Shown one piece after another: positions 25,817 through 34,337 of a stretch of 64,000 nucleotides of DNA (its first letter is position 1; each line of letters starts with the position of its first letter). The notes below the pieces were generated by a model, which saw only the letters and a list, made by a program, of their open reading frames with translations, had not been told where the DNA came from and ran no database searches. Source of the DNA: CAWGET01 sp963821715 (GTDB lineage Bacteria > Bacteroidota > Ignavibacteria > Ignavibacteriales > Melioribacteraceae); contig CAWGET010000004.1 in the NCBI GenBank assembly GCA_963821715.1, positions 1 through 64,000 of the forward strand, read 5' to 3'. The translations under genes were made by a program, and so were the position numbers.

Positions 25817-25844
25817 GTAGAGACGGGATTAATCCCGTCTCTAC
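25817..25844. repeat. Perfect 28-bp palindrome between convergent genes
   Basis: GTAGAGACGGGATT followed directly by its exact reverse complement. It sits between the stop codons of two genes that face each other and its last base is part of the stop codon of the outer-membrane-type gene. It can act as a transcription barrier for both. Palindromes starting GTAGAGACG also occur as dispersed intergenic elements in other bacteria, so it may be a mobile repeat. No T run follows. Confidence 0.8.
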
Positions 25845-26428
25845 TAATCAAACGGGAAAATCCAAGTATATCCGACACTCAATTTAACCGCCCAGTTTAA
25901 ATATCCATGCGGTTTTTTACCGAGATATTTCCCTTCGTCGTTAACATTTGCCATATAAGAAATTTCTACGTTGCCGGCTTCCAAATACATCAGTTCAATA
26001 GTCCAGCCCTTATAAGGAATAAATCCAAATCCAAACGCAGGTATATTATATCTTTTTTGATGAGTTCCTATAGTATCGTCTCGCGAGCCGGAATTCCAAT
26101 CGGCGATGGTAGAATGACGAATTATTCCCGCAATTGCGTAGATTTGTTTCTTAAACTTATAATTTAGAAATAACGAATATTCCATTCCCGCAAAATTTGC
26201 AATGTAAACTTCTGCTCCAATTCTCGGCTGGAGAACTATATTATCGGTAAGATAAAATCCAACCAAACCCTGAAAACTGCTTGGAAGATGATCGTTATAA
26301 ACAAAATCATCTTCCTCATTTGCGATGTTTAGTTTCAAACCGTTCCATTCGGCTCTAAATCCAAGTTCAAGTTTTTGCGCTATAATTGTTGAAGATAAAA
26401 TAATCAAAAATAAAATTATCTTTTTCAA
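25844..26428 (-). CDS. Exported beta-barrel-like hypothetical protein
   Basis: A 194-residue protein with a signal peptide (residues 1-17, ending IIAQ). The mature part alternates short amphipathic strands with aromatic ends (GFYLTDNIVLQPRIGAEVYI, YSLFLNYKFKKQIYAIAG) and ends in an aromatic residue (YTWIFPFD), the pattern of small outer-membrane barrels. No enzyme motif is visible. The upstream gap to the LOG-family gene is 36 bases, so the two may share a transcript. The role is unknown. Confidence 0.65.
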   Translation of the reverse strand: MKKIILFLIILSSTIIAQKLELGFRAEWNGLKLNIANEEDDFVYNDHLPSSFQGLVGFYLTDNIVLQPRIGAEVYIANFAGMEYSLFLNYKFKKQIYAIAGIIRHSTIADWNSGSRDDTIGTHQKRYNIPAFGFGFIPYKGWTIELMYLEAGNVEISYMANVNDEGKYLGKKPHGYLNWAVKLSVGYTWIFPFD

Positions 26429-26464
26429 TGAAAGAACTCCGAAGTTTATGGAATAATTAATCTA

Positions 26465-27160
26465 TCAAAAATTCGGTGTGAAGACTTTCCCCGAATGAAA
26501 ATTTTCTATAATGTTTGCGGCTTCAACCGGATCATCCGTAAGCGCAAACAATTTCATATCCTGCTCGCTGATGTATTTTGTTTTCAGTTGTTTCTCTTTA
26601 ATCCAATCGACTAACGAACTCCAGTAATCTGTTCCCATAAGCACAACAGGAACTTTGGCGGTTTTTCCAGTTTGTATTAAGGTTAGAACTTCAAAAAATT
26701 CATCCATAGTTCCAAATCCGCCGGGCATCATTACGTAGCCTTGCGAGTATTTGAAGAACATAACTTTACGCACGAAGAAATATCGGAACGATAAAAGTTT
26801 GTCGCGGTCGATAAATGGATTCGGGTCCTGTTCGTGCGGAAGTTCGATATTGATTCCGGTGGAACTGCCGCCGGCTTCCTGCGCGCCTTTATTCGCGGCT
26901 TCCATAATTCCGGGTCCACCGCCCGTGCTTACCCCAAATCCCCGCTTTACCAATTCTTTAGAAACTTCTACCGTAAGTTTGTAATATTTTTCATCCGGCT
27001 TAGTTCTCGCCGATCCGAATACCAAAATGCTCGGCTTTATTTTTGCCATCGTTTCAAATCCTTCAACAAACTCGGCCATTATTCTGAATATCCTCCAAAT
27101 ATCTTCCTGCGTACTTAAAATCTTTTCTTTATCAAAAACTTGTTCTTCATTTAAACTCAT
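26465..27160 (-). CDS. LOG-family nucleotide phosphoribohydrolase (TIGR00730 type)
   Basis: A 231-residue Rossmann-type protein with the family signature PGGFGTMDEFFE (146-157) and an upstream GGGPGIMEAAN block (about 80-90). Family members long named lysine decarboxylases in fact remove ribose-5-phosphate from nucleotides; in plants and some bacteria they release cytokinins. In bacteria of this type the substrate is likely AMP or a related nucleotide, by analogy only. No decarboxylase cofactor site is visible. Confidence 0.85.
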   Translation of the reverse strand: MSLNEEQVFDKEKILSTQEDIWRIFRIMAEFVEGFETMAKIKPSILVFGSARTKPDEKYYKLTVEVSKELVKRGFGVSTGGGPGIMEAANKGAQEAGGSSTGINIELPHEQDPNPFIDRDKLLSFRYFFVRKVMFFKYSQGYVMMPGGFGTMDEFFEVLTLIQTGKTAKVPVVLMGTDYWSSLVDWIKEKQLKTKYISEQDMKLFALTDDPVEAANIIENFHSGKVFTPNF

Positions 27161-27334
27161 AGTGATAACCTTTTTATGGATGAATAAATTTCCCTTAAAA
27201 CCTTAACCGAAATTTAACAAATCCATTAATCAAAATACCTTGATTTTTCGCCCCAATAAATTATATTATATAAAGACATTATTCTCTTCGAATGTTACCC
27301 ACTCCATTAAGTGTCTCAATAAATTGAGGGTGAG

Positions 27335-27550
27335 ATGAATACAAAATCGCCAAATAACGATTCATTAAGCGGTAAAAGTAAAACCGGGGTTATACACCAG
27401 CATTATCGGCATTATTTGAAAATAAAAAAAGAATTTTCATTTATTGTGCCTTGGGCAATGCACTTGGACTCCGAAGAAGAAATTGAAACGCGTAAAAAAA
27501 GAATTGAGAAATTGAACAAAGAACATCAATCAGTAAGAAGAGCTTTTTAA
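27335..27550 (+). CDS. Small hypothetical protein (71 residues)
   Basis: A short, hydrophilic protein, rich in Lys and Glu towards the C-terminus (EEIETRKKRIEKLNKEHQ), with an aromatic middle (HYRHYLKIKKEFSFIVPW). GAGGGTGAG precedes the ATG closely and acts as the ribosome-binding site. I see no family. It diverges from the LOG-family gene; the 174 bases upstream carry no motif I can support. It could be an orphan regulator, but this is a guess. Confidence 0.5.
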   Translation: MNTKSPNNDSLSGKSKTGVIHQHYRHYLKIKKEFSFIVPWAMHLDSEEEIETRKKRIEKLNKEHQSVRRAF

Positions 27551-27719
27551 ACGTGGATAATTTTACTTCCAAAACTGCCGTAATTATATTAATGAAATTT
27601 AATATCGCCGGATAACTGCGCCCGGAAACTTTTTTCTTCCTTATAAAGTACAAACCGTCAAAGTTAATAATTAAACATTTAGATTTTTCTTACGATACTA
27701 TTTTGGGATTGATACGAAT

Positions 27720-27926
27720 ATGGATATGGACATGAATAATAATAATACAACAATAATGAATTACGGATCCTGGAATCCGGCTGACGGCGACTTCAAAAAA
27801 GTAAACGCCTCAGCAGACAATAGAATAATCCAGAAAAGATTAAAAAAAGATAAAATATTCAAAATTTTTCTTATATCACTTTGGATTATTATTGCCGCTT
27901 CCTCTTTTTATTTTTTGGTGAATTGA
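27720..27926 (+). CDS. Small membrane protein (68 residues)
   Basis: The N-terminus is Asn-rich (MDMDMNNNNTT, with possible restarts at three Met codons). A basic patch (QKRLKKDK) lies just before one hydrophobic helix at about residues 47-66 that ends the protein, so the C-terminus probably faces the periplasm. The frame is modest, but the layout of a basic patch then a membrane helix is coherent. There is no clear ribosome-binding site. It faces the GH13 gene, which ends 41 bases away. The gap 27551-27719 shows nothing clear. Confidence 0.45.
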   Translation: MDMDMNNNNTTIMNYGSWNPADGDFKKVNASADNRIIQKRLKKDKIFKIFLISLWIIIAASSFYFLVN

Positions 27927-27966
27927 GCCTCACACAGGGAAGAATGTAACCCATGATTTTTTTTGC

Positions 27967-29760
27967 CTATTTTAACTGATATATTTTGAATGATTTTGCC
28001 GGAACAGTTATCTGAATTTTTTCATTAATTTCAAGCGGACTTAAATCGAACATTTCTTCGGCTTCAACTTTATTATTTTCGAAGTCGAGTTCTATCACAT
28101 CAGCCGTCTCCCCAATGTTAAAAGCAACCAGAACCGCGTCGTCGTTAAACATCCTGGAAAAAACAAAACTCTGTTTTTCGTCATTAAAGTAGATGAAATT
28201 TATACCGCCGTATTGTATAGCCTCACTTCTTTTTCTCAGTTCAATCATCTTTTTGTAAAATTTTAAGAGATCTTTGTTCTGTTCTACAAGATAAGATCCG
28301 TACCCTTTTTTGAATCCTGATGATTCATCAATTACTTCATTCTCGTACATTAAATCATCCCAAACCATCGGCTTCCTGTCGTGCGGATCGTCGGCTCCCC
28401 ACATTCCTACTTCATCGCCGTAATAAATCATCGGGCTTCCGATGTAGGTCATCTGAAATGCAACAATTAATTTCATATATTCGTATTCTTTGGGCGTTAA
28501 TTTGCGCGGATCATAATCCGGGTTATCTTCCCGCGCGTCTCTGTCGTAATCTCTATCGGGATTTATAACCATCGAAGCTAAACGATCGGTGTCGTGGCTC
28601 GAAAGTAAATTCTGCAAAACAAGCAAAGTGTTAAATGAATAATTAAGCTGTATTTTTTTCAATCGTTCAATAAACTCAGATGTTTTGATTTTATCTACTT
28701 GGGCGATGAAGTAATCATTCACAGCCATCGCGAAACTGTAATTCATCAAAGCATCGAACGGCTTGTCTTCGCCTACCAGATCGGGAGAATCTTCCCACAA
28801 CTCGCCGGAAATGTATGCTTTGGGATTAACAGATTTCACAAGTGCGCTCCACTCTTTCCAAAATCCCATTGGAACTTCACGTGCAACATCCAGACGCCAG
28901 CCGTCAATTCCGTCCGAAGGATCACCGTCTTTGTTCGGGTCCATCCATCTTTTTGTAGAAGCAAAGATATATTCCTTAGGCCCCGGCAGCAAATTATCTT
29001 CGTCCCGGTTAAATTCGGGAAGTGATTTAATTCCCCACCAGCCTTTATAATCAAACTCGTCGTTCGGCGTATCAGGATCGTCAAATTGTTCAATAGAATA
29101 CCAATCGGCGAACATCGATTCTTCTCCTTTGTCCAGCACATCTTTAAAAGCGAAAAAATCTCTTCCGGTATGATTAAAAACTCCGTCGATAATTATCCGC
29201 ATATCGCGCTTATGAATTTCGTTAATAAGTTTTACAAACAATTCATCGGCAGAAGTCCAGATCCAACTTTCGGGATCGTACGGTTTTTCTCCTTCTATTA
29301 AAGCGATATCACCGCGCGGATCGGGGCCAAAATTCGCGTCAATGTGATGATAAGTCGCTCCGTCGTATTTATGAAGCGAAGGCGCGTCGAACATCGGGTT
29401 CAAATAAATCGCGTCAATTCCCAAATTTTCTAGGTAATCCAATTTATTTATAATTCCCTGAATGTCGCCGCCGTATCTTCTAAAATAAATTACTTCCGGC
29501 ATATCTCTTCTGGTGTTTCTTTCCCAATCGGAACGCTCGAACCAGGAACTCGTCCAAGGAGTGATCCGCCAACTTTCATTTCCTTCATCATCATTATCAA
29601 AAACTTTTTCCATTCCGGGATCGTTTGATTCGTCGCCATTGCGGAATCTTTCAGGAAATATCTGGTACCATACAATTCCCTTCGCCCATTCCGGGAAAGC
29701 TTCCTGAGCGTTAATTGTAATTCCCAGTAAAATAAAAATTGATAAGAGTATTTTTTTCAT
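27967..29760 (-). CDS. Exported GH13 alpha-amylase-family enzyme
   Basis: A 597-residue protein with a signal peptide (1-18, ending NAQ). The (beta/alpha)8 domain carries the GH13 motifs GVFNHTGRD (about 193-201), GWRLDVA with nucleophile Asp291, GELW with acid/base Glu320 and SSHDTDR with Asp390. A C-terminal beta domain follows from about 510. Its opening GIVWYQIFPERFRNGD is typical of neopullulanase/cyclomaltodextrinase-like enzymes. It should cut alpha-1,4 glucans or maltodextrins in the periplasm or outside. Its ATG overlaps the rfbD stop by four bases. Confidence 0.92.
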   Translation of the reverse strand: MKKILLSIFILLGITINAQEAFPEWAKGIVWYQIFPERFRNGDESNDPGMEKVFDNDDEGNESWRITPWTSSWFERSDWERNTRRDMPEVIYFRRYGGDIQGIINKLDYLENLGIDAIYLNPMFDAPSLHKYDGATYHHIDANFGPDPRGDIALIEGEKPYDPESWIWTSADELFVKLINEIHKRDMRIIIDGVFNHTGRDFFAFKDVLDKGEESMFADWYSIEQFDDPDTPNDEFDYKGWWGIKSLPEFNRDEDNLLPGPKEYIFASTKRWMDPNKDGDPSDGIDGWRLDVAREVPMGFWKEWSALVKSVNPKAYISGELWEDSPDLVGEDKPFDALMNYSFAMAVNDYFIAQVDKIKTSEFIERLKKIQLNYSFNTLLVLQNLLSSHDTDRLASMVINPDRDYDRDAREDNPDYDPRKLTPKEYEYMKLIVAFQMTYIGSPMIYYGDEVGMWGADDPHDRKPMVWDDLMYENEVIDESSGFKKGYGSYLVEQNKDLLKFYKKMIELRKRSEAIQYGGINFIYFNDEKQSFVFSRMFNDDAVLVAFNIGETADVIELDFENNKVEAEEMFDLSPLEINEKIQITVPAKSFKIYQLK

Positions 29761-30674
29761 AAATCGATCTCTTTCTTCATCAAGAAAAATGTTTCTTCTA
29801 TTGAACGCGGTTTATACGAAAATTCTGTTTCCGCTTTTAATGTTATAAGTCCCGATTTTAACGGTCTCGGTGCAGGTTGATTCAGCTCTTCGGTTATTAT
29901 TTTTTTAATCAGGTTCTTATCAAGATCAAAATAATCCGCAATGCGTAAAGTAAAATCGTAACGGGAAAGAAACTCCGGTCCCCCGATATTATAAATACCG
30001 CGTTTTTTAAATTCTATAATTCTTCCTATCGCGTTTACAAGATCGTCAATATAAGTCGGGTTATTTATCTGATCCGTCACGATCCGAATCTCCTTTTTAT
30101 CCCGCAAACTATTCACCGCCCACTTCACAAAATCGGGGCGACCGTATTTTGCCGGACCGTATAGGACATTGGTTCTAATTATTGTAAAATCATTTCGCGA
30201 AGAACGGACTGCATTTTCTCCGGCAAGTTTGGAACGCCCATAATAACTTATCGGGTTTGGTTTATCTTTTTCCGAATAAGGTCCGGCGGTTCCGTCAAAA
30301 ACATAATCGGTAGAAATATGAATGAGATGAGCGCCGACAGCCATCGAAAAAAAAGCAAGATATTCCGGCCCAAGCGCATTCACTTTCCAGGCAGTCTCTT
30401 TTTCAGATTCACAACCGTCAACATTAGTATAAGCAGCAGTATTGATAATAAAATCGGGATAAAAATCATAGAGTGTTTTTTTGATATTTGCTTTATCGGT
30501 AATGTCTATTTTTTTATAATCAATGCTTTTAATTACTGACGAATCTTCAGCGGACACTCCGAGAAGTTCAACATTCTCTTTCGCAAGATAGAATTCTACA
30601 AGTCGCTGCCCAAGCATTCCGTTGGAGCCGACAATCATTATTCTTTTCTTAATTAAATTTTCTGATGATATCAT
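29757..30674 (-). CDS. rfbD: dTDP-4-dehydrorhamnose reductase-like
   Basis: A 305-residue extended SDR. The nucleotide motif is GSNGMLGQRL (16-25), the catalytic pair Tyr145/Lys149 sits in YYGRSKLAGE, and STDYVFDGTAGPY (121-133) is a family mark. It would make dTDP-L-rhamnose with NAD(P)H. The ATG at 30674 overlaps the kinase gene by 26 bases; a later Met would leave too few residues before the glycine motif. A likely pathway partner, rfbA, lies 22 kb away in this window, so the rhamnose genes are scattered. Confidence 0.88.
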   Translation of the reverse strand: MISSENLIKKRIMIVGSNGMLGQRLVEFYLAKENVELLGVSAEDSSVIKSIDYKKIDITDKANIKKTLYDFYPDFIINTAAYTNVDGCESEKETAWKVNALGPEYLAFFSMAVGAHLIHISTDYVFDGTAGPYSEKDKPNPISYYGRSKLAGENAVRSSRNDFTIIRTNVLYGPAKYGRPDFVKWAVNSLRDKKEIRIVTDQINNPTYIDDLVNAIGRIIEFKKRGIYNIGGPEFLSRYDFTLRIADYFDLDKNLIKKIITEELNQPAPRPLKSGLITLKAETEFSYKPRSIEETFFLMKKEIDL

Positions 30675-31542
30675 TTCTTAAATTTTCAAATTCTTTTAAA
30701 TTTTCATAGGATGCAGAAATTCCGGCCGCGCGATTTGCCAATTTCAAAGCCGCTTCCACGTCCTTCGTTTTAATATATAAATAAAAAAAAGCTGAACCAA
30801 AAATATCACCACAGCCTACACTATTTTTCGTTTCAACGTCTATGGCTTTTTCTTTTATTTTTTGAAGCCCCATTTTATTGATGTAATAGACTTCCGCGCC
30901 TTTTTCCCCTTTTGTAACTATCAATATTTCTGCACCAAGATTAAAAACTTTTTTGATAATTTTATCCGGATCTTTTTCATCGCTTAACGAAAATAATTCT
31001 TTCTCATTTACCTGGATAATATCAATGCATTTGATCCATTCATCGGCGTCGGGAATTACTCTAAATTCTCTTTTCCCCGTTTCTTCATCGTAGCCTCTCG
31101 ATAAAGTATGGATATCCAGAAAAATCTTTCCGTTAAAATTATTTCTTATGTTTTTCAGATCGGAAAGATCAATATCGAAGCCGGTTATCATATTTATAAA
31201 TATGCCGTCAAAATTTTTCAGAGAATCCCAATCACGAATTTCAAGTTTGCTGGTCAGATTTTCATAACCTTCGCACCGTTCTGTTAATTGAGAAATATGA
31301 AGCGTAACTTTAGGAATCGATTTTGTATTCCGGATAAAATCTTTTTGAACTTTTGAAAACGCGCTATCGAAATATAAACGATTATCTGCATCCATTGAAG
31401 TAAGAAGATAAACTTCATCGCCCGGTTGAGCGAGGTTAGTAAATCCTAAAACCGAATAATAAATTCCCCCCGGCTGAATTTTAACTTCATCCTTCAATAT
31501 TATTTTATCTAAAACCGAGTGCCCTATAACTAATAATTTCAT
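30649..31542 (-). CDS. PfkB-family sugar kinase (second copy)
   Basis: From the ATG at 31542 the protein has 297 residues and begins MKLLVIGHSVLDKI, the usual first strand; an upstream TTG at 31575 is unlikely. The C-terminal motif reads NSVGCGDIFGSAFF, where Asp is kept but the usual GAGD glycine-alanine is replaced by GCGD. The N-terminal PGGIYYSV block is degenerate. It is only distantly like the kinase at 8559, so the two are not a recent duplicate. It overlaps rfbD and may act on a sugar of the envelope pathway, which is inference. Confidence 0.75.
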   Translation of the reverse strand: MKLLVIGHSVLDKIILKDEVKIQPGGIYYSVLGFTNLAQPGDEVYLLTSMDADNRLYFDSAFSKVQKDFIRNTKSIPKVTLHISQLTERCEGYENLTSKLEIRDWDSLKNFDGIFINMITGFDIDLSDLKNIRNNFNGKIFLDIHTLSRGYDEETGKREFRVIPDADEWIKCIDIIQVNEKELFSLSDEKDPDKIIKKVFNLGAEILIVTKGEKGAEVYYINKMGLQKIKEKAIDVETKNSVGCGDIFGSAFFYLYIKTKDVEAALKLANRAAGISASYENLKEFENLRNDIIRKFN

Positions 31543-31622
31543 TATCTTAAAATGTTGTATGTAAATTCCAAACAAATTTATATAATTATATTGTTAGAGA
31601 AAAATAGAAATGGGAATCCTGG

Positions 31623-32750
31623 ATGAAAATTGGTGTTACTTGTTATCCGACATACGGTGGAAGCGGTGTTGTGGCAACCGAATTGGGAAAAGCTATTGCT
31701 GCTGAAGGGCACGAAGTACATTTTATAAGTTACGCTATGCCGCAGCGTTTGACGCATTTTGTAGAGAATATTTATTTTCACGAAGTTGAATTGAGCAGTT
31801 ATCCTTTATTTGAACATCAGCTTTATAGTCTGGCGTTAACCAGTAAAATGCTTGAAGTGATTGAATATGAAAAATTAGATTTGATACATGTTCATTACGC
31901 AATACCACACGCGGTAAGCGCATATTTAACAAAACAGATTTTAAAGAAAGCTAATTCCGATATAAAAATAATTACTACGCTGCACGGAACGGATATTACT
32001 TTGGTCGGGTTAGAGCCATCATTTATGCCGCTTGTAAAATTCAGCATAGAAGAGAGCGACGGAGTTACGGCTGTTTCCCGGTTTCTAAAAGAGAAGACAA
32101 TTACGAATTATAATATCTGCGCCGATATCCGGATCATCTACAATTTTATTGATACGGAACTTTATAAACCGATGACGAACGAACCGTTCAGGAAAAGATT
32201 TGCGCCGAACGGAGAAAAAATTTTGGTGCATACCTCAAACTTCAGAGCCGTTAAAAGAGTACCTGACACAATAAGGATATTGAATTTGGTGAAGGAAGAA
32301 ATTCCCGCTAAACTCGTTTTGGTAGGCGACGGTCCGGATAGATCCGAGTGTGAAAGACTCGCGCGAGAATTGGATATTTACAACGATGTAATTTTCCTCG
32401 GGAAGCAGGACGCGCTTGTGGAAATTCTAAGTTCGTCGGATTTATTTTTAATGCCGTCTCAATCGGAAAGTTTCGGTCTTTCGGCGCTCGAAGCGATGGC
32501 GTGCGGAATTCCGGTTATAAGCACGAGCGTCGGCGGGTTGCCGGAATTGAATATTCACAATGAAACCGGATTCATTTCGGAAATCGGCGATATTGAAAGG
32601 ATGGCAAAATATTCTATCGATCTGCTGAAGAATGAAAAAAAATATAAAGTCTTTTCTGAGAATGCGAGAAACCGTGCGGTAAGGAATTTCGACAAAAAAC
32701 TTATCGTCCCGCAATATGTTGATTATTATGAGAGCGTTCTTAAAAGATAA
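31623..32750 (+). CDS. bshA: N-acetyl-alpha-D-glucosaminyl L-malate synthase (bacillithiol)
   Basis: A 375-residue GT4 glycosyltransferase that matches BshA in its opening (YPTYGGSGVVATELGKA) and blocks such as HGTDITLVG, VSRFLKEKT, IYNFIDTELY and MPSQSESFGLSALEAMACG. It joins UDP-GlcNAc to L-malate, the first step of bacillithiol. The bacilliredoxin at 14.6 kb fits. bshB and bshC are not in the window. It is divergent from the kinase gene across only 80 bases. Length is normal for the family and there is no signal peptide. Confidence 0.93.
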   Translation: MKIGVTCYPTYGGSGVVATELGKAIAAEGHEVHFISYAMPQRLTHFVENIYFHEVELSSYPLFEHQLYSLALTSKMLEVIEYEKLDLIHVHYAIPHAVSAYLTKQILKKANSDIKIITTLHGTDITLVGLEPSFMPLVKFSIEESDGVTAVSRFLKEKTITNYNICADIRIIYNFIDTELYKPMTNEPFRKRFAPNGEKILVHTSNFRAVKRVPDTIRILNLVKEEIPAKLVLVGDGPDRSECERLARELDIYNDVIFLGKQDALVEILSSSDLFLMPSQSESFGLSALEAMACGIPVISTSVGGLPELNIHNETGFISEIGDIERMAKYSIDLLKNEKKYKVFSENARNRAVRNFDKKLIVPQYVDYYESVLKR

Positions 32751-32841
32751 GAACGATTATAAAGTTAAAAATTGCAAGATTAAAAACTAAGAAGCAGACA
32801 GGATTGATTTAATGTCCATTTAGCGTTTGACTTTTGACACA

Positions 32842-32891
32842 AAAAGCTTAACCACAAAGAACACGAAGAAGGCGCTATGATCACAAATAAA
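32842..32891 (+). repeat. Dispersed repeat, second copy of 20722-20771
   Basis: It begins AAAAGCTTAACCACAAAG and matches the stretch at 20722-20771 at about 40 of 50 positions. Around it the 230-base gap after bshA (32751-32980) is AT-rich and holds no gene that I can support. Confidence 0.65.
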
Positions 32892-32980
32892 AAATTTGCA
32901 CTTCTCGCTGCATCTTTAACACTTTATATTAAATATTTTCCGACTCACGTTTGACATTTAATATTTGACCGTCTCGCATT

Positions 32981-33715
32981 TCACCAGCTTCCGCTTGCCC
33001 CGCCACCGCCAAAACCTCCGCCGCCGCCTGAAAATCCACCGAATCCGCCGCCCGAACTTCCTCCAAATCCTCCCGAGCCAAAACCTCCGCTTCTTCCGCC
33101 GCCAAGTCCGCCGAGGAAGATGAAAGGCAAAATTCCTCCTCTTCTTCCTCTTCCAAAAAGAAACATCAATATAAAAATGATAATGTAAACAAGCGGAAAT
33201 CCTTTCTCGTCTCCGTCGTCGTTGCTCCGCGTATCTTGTTTATATTCACCGACAGTCGCTGCTAGAATTGCATTTAAGCCGGAAACAATTCCACTGTAAT
33301 AATCACCTTTTTGGAAATAAGGCCTTACTTCATTTCGAAGAATTGAACTCGCGAGCGCGTCCGGCAATGCTCCTTCCAATCCATAGCCGGTTTCAATCCT
33401 CATCTTCTTATCTTCCTTGGCGATAAAGAACAGAAGACCGTTGCTGTTTTCCTTAGTTCCGATTTTATTTTTTTCCGCTGCTTCGAATGTATACATTTCA
33501 AGCGGGTAATTTTGCAATGATGAAATCATTAAAAAAACAATTTGAGTGGAAGTAGAGTCTTCAAAATTGATTAAAGCACGGTTGATATTAGCGAGCTGTT
33601 CAGGGCTTAAAGTATTAGTATAGTCGTTGGCATAATTTTTAACAAGCGGAATTTCGGGTTGTGCGATGATCCCGCTTGTTAAAATTAAAAATAATATGGA
33701 AATAATTATCTTCAT
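32981..33715 (-). CDS. TPM-domain envelope protein with glycine-rich tail
   Basis: A 244-residue protein with a signal peptide (1-19). The TPM domain spans about 25-150, with the typical YANDYTNTLSPEQ start, the IVFLMISSLQ strand and GYGLEGALPDALAS. One transmembrane helix follows (about 172-186), and the last 45 residues are almost only Gly, Ser and Phe, ending in Trp, as in YgcG-type proteins. Its ATG shares a base with the lemA stop, a pairing seen in many genomes. The function of the family is not well settled; envelope stress or photosystem-repair roles are reported for relatives. Confidence 0.85.
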   Translation of the reverse strand: MKIIISILFLILTSGIIAQPEIPLVKNYANDYTNTLSPEQLANINRALINFEDSTSTQIVFLMISSLQNYPLEMYTFEAAEKNKIGTKENSNGLLFFIAKEDKKMRIETGYGLEGALPDALASSILRNEVRPYFQKGDYYSGIVSGLNAILAATVGEYKQDTRSNDDGDEKGFPLVYIIIFILMFLFGRGRRGGILPFIFLGGLGGGRSGGFGSGGFGGSSGGGFGGFSGGGGGFGGGGASGSW

Positions 33716-34320
33716 TAAAACTGGACTTCCGGTACAACATCCGCACCTTCTGCGGCTTCAAAATAAGCTTTTTCGTTAAAGCCCGTAATTCCGGCAACAA
33801 AATTGGCTGGGAATCTTTTTATTTTAGTGTTATAAGTTTGAACCGATTGATTGAACTTCATCCTCTCAACGGCTATTCTGTTTTCTGTGCCTTCCAATTG
33901 AGCCTGAAGCTGCAGAAAATTCTCGTTTGCTTTTAATTGCGGATATGCCTCTACCGTAACGAGCAGCCGCGATAATGCACTGCCAAGATTTTCCTGTGCG
34001 TTTTGATACTGTTGCATTGCCTGAGGATTATCGAGCATTTCCGGCGTTACGTTTATTTCCTGAACTTTGGAACGCGCTTCTGTTACCGCCGTAAAAGTTT
34101 CGCGTTCAAAATCGGCAACACCCTTTACTGTATTAACTAAATTTGGAATAAGATCAACTCTTCTTTGATATTGATTTTCGACCTGGCTCCAGCGCTGGAC
34201 AACATCTTCATTCAAACCGACTAAATTATTATAAACTCCTACGCCCCACATCGCAAATCCCACAATGATGAGAAGAATTACAGCCGCTACTCCGCATCCA
34301 ACAAACAAACCTTTTTTCAT
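33715..34320 (-). CDS. lemA: LemA family protein
   Basis: A 201-residue protein with a transmembrane segment at about residues 7-28 and then a long four-helix body beginning YNNLVGLNEDVVQRWSQVENQYQRR, the family hallmark. GGAGG lies four bases before the ATG. LemA proteins have an N-terminal membrane anchor and an all-helical outer domain; the biochemical role is unknown. It forms a coupled pair with the TPM-domain gene that follows. Confidence 0.92.
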   Translation of the reverse strand: MKKGLFVGCGVAAVILLIIVGFAMWGVGVYNNLVGLNEDVVQRWSQVENQYQRRVDLIPNLVNTVKGVADFERETFTAVTEARSKVQEINVTPEMLDNPQAMQQYQNAQENLGSALSRLLVTVEAYPQLKANENFLQLQAQLEGTENRIAVERMKFNQSVQTYNTKIKRFPANFVAGITGFNEKAYFEAAEGADVVPEVQF

Positions 34321-34337
34321 TTATCCTCCATAAAACT

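Noticed and set aside
28320..29301. Several plus-strand frames of 70-110 residues
   Set aside because: They lie antisense within the GH13 gene, whose catalytic motifs make the minus-strand frame certain.
32929..33156. A Glu-rich 75-residue frame
   Set aside because: It is a shifted reading of the glycine-rich tail of the TPM-domain gene.
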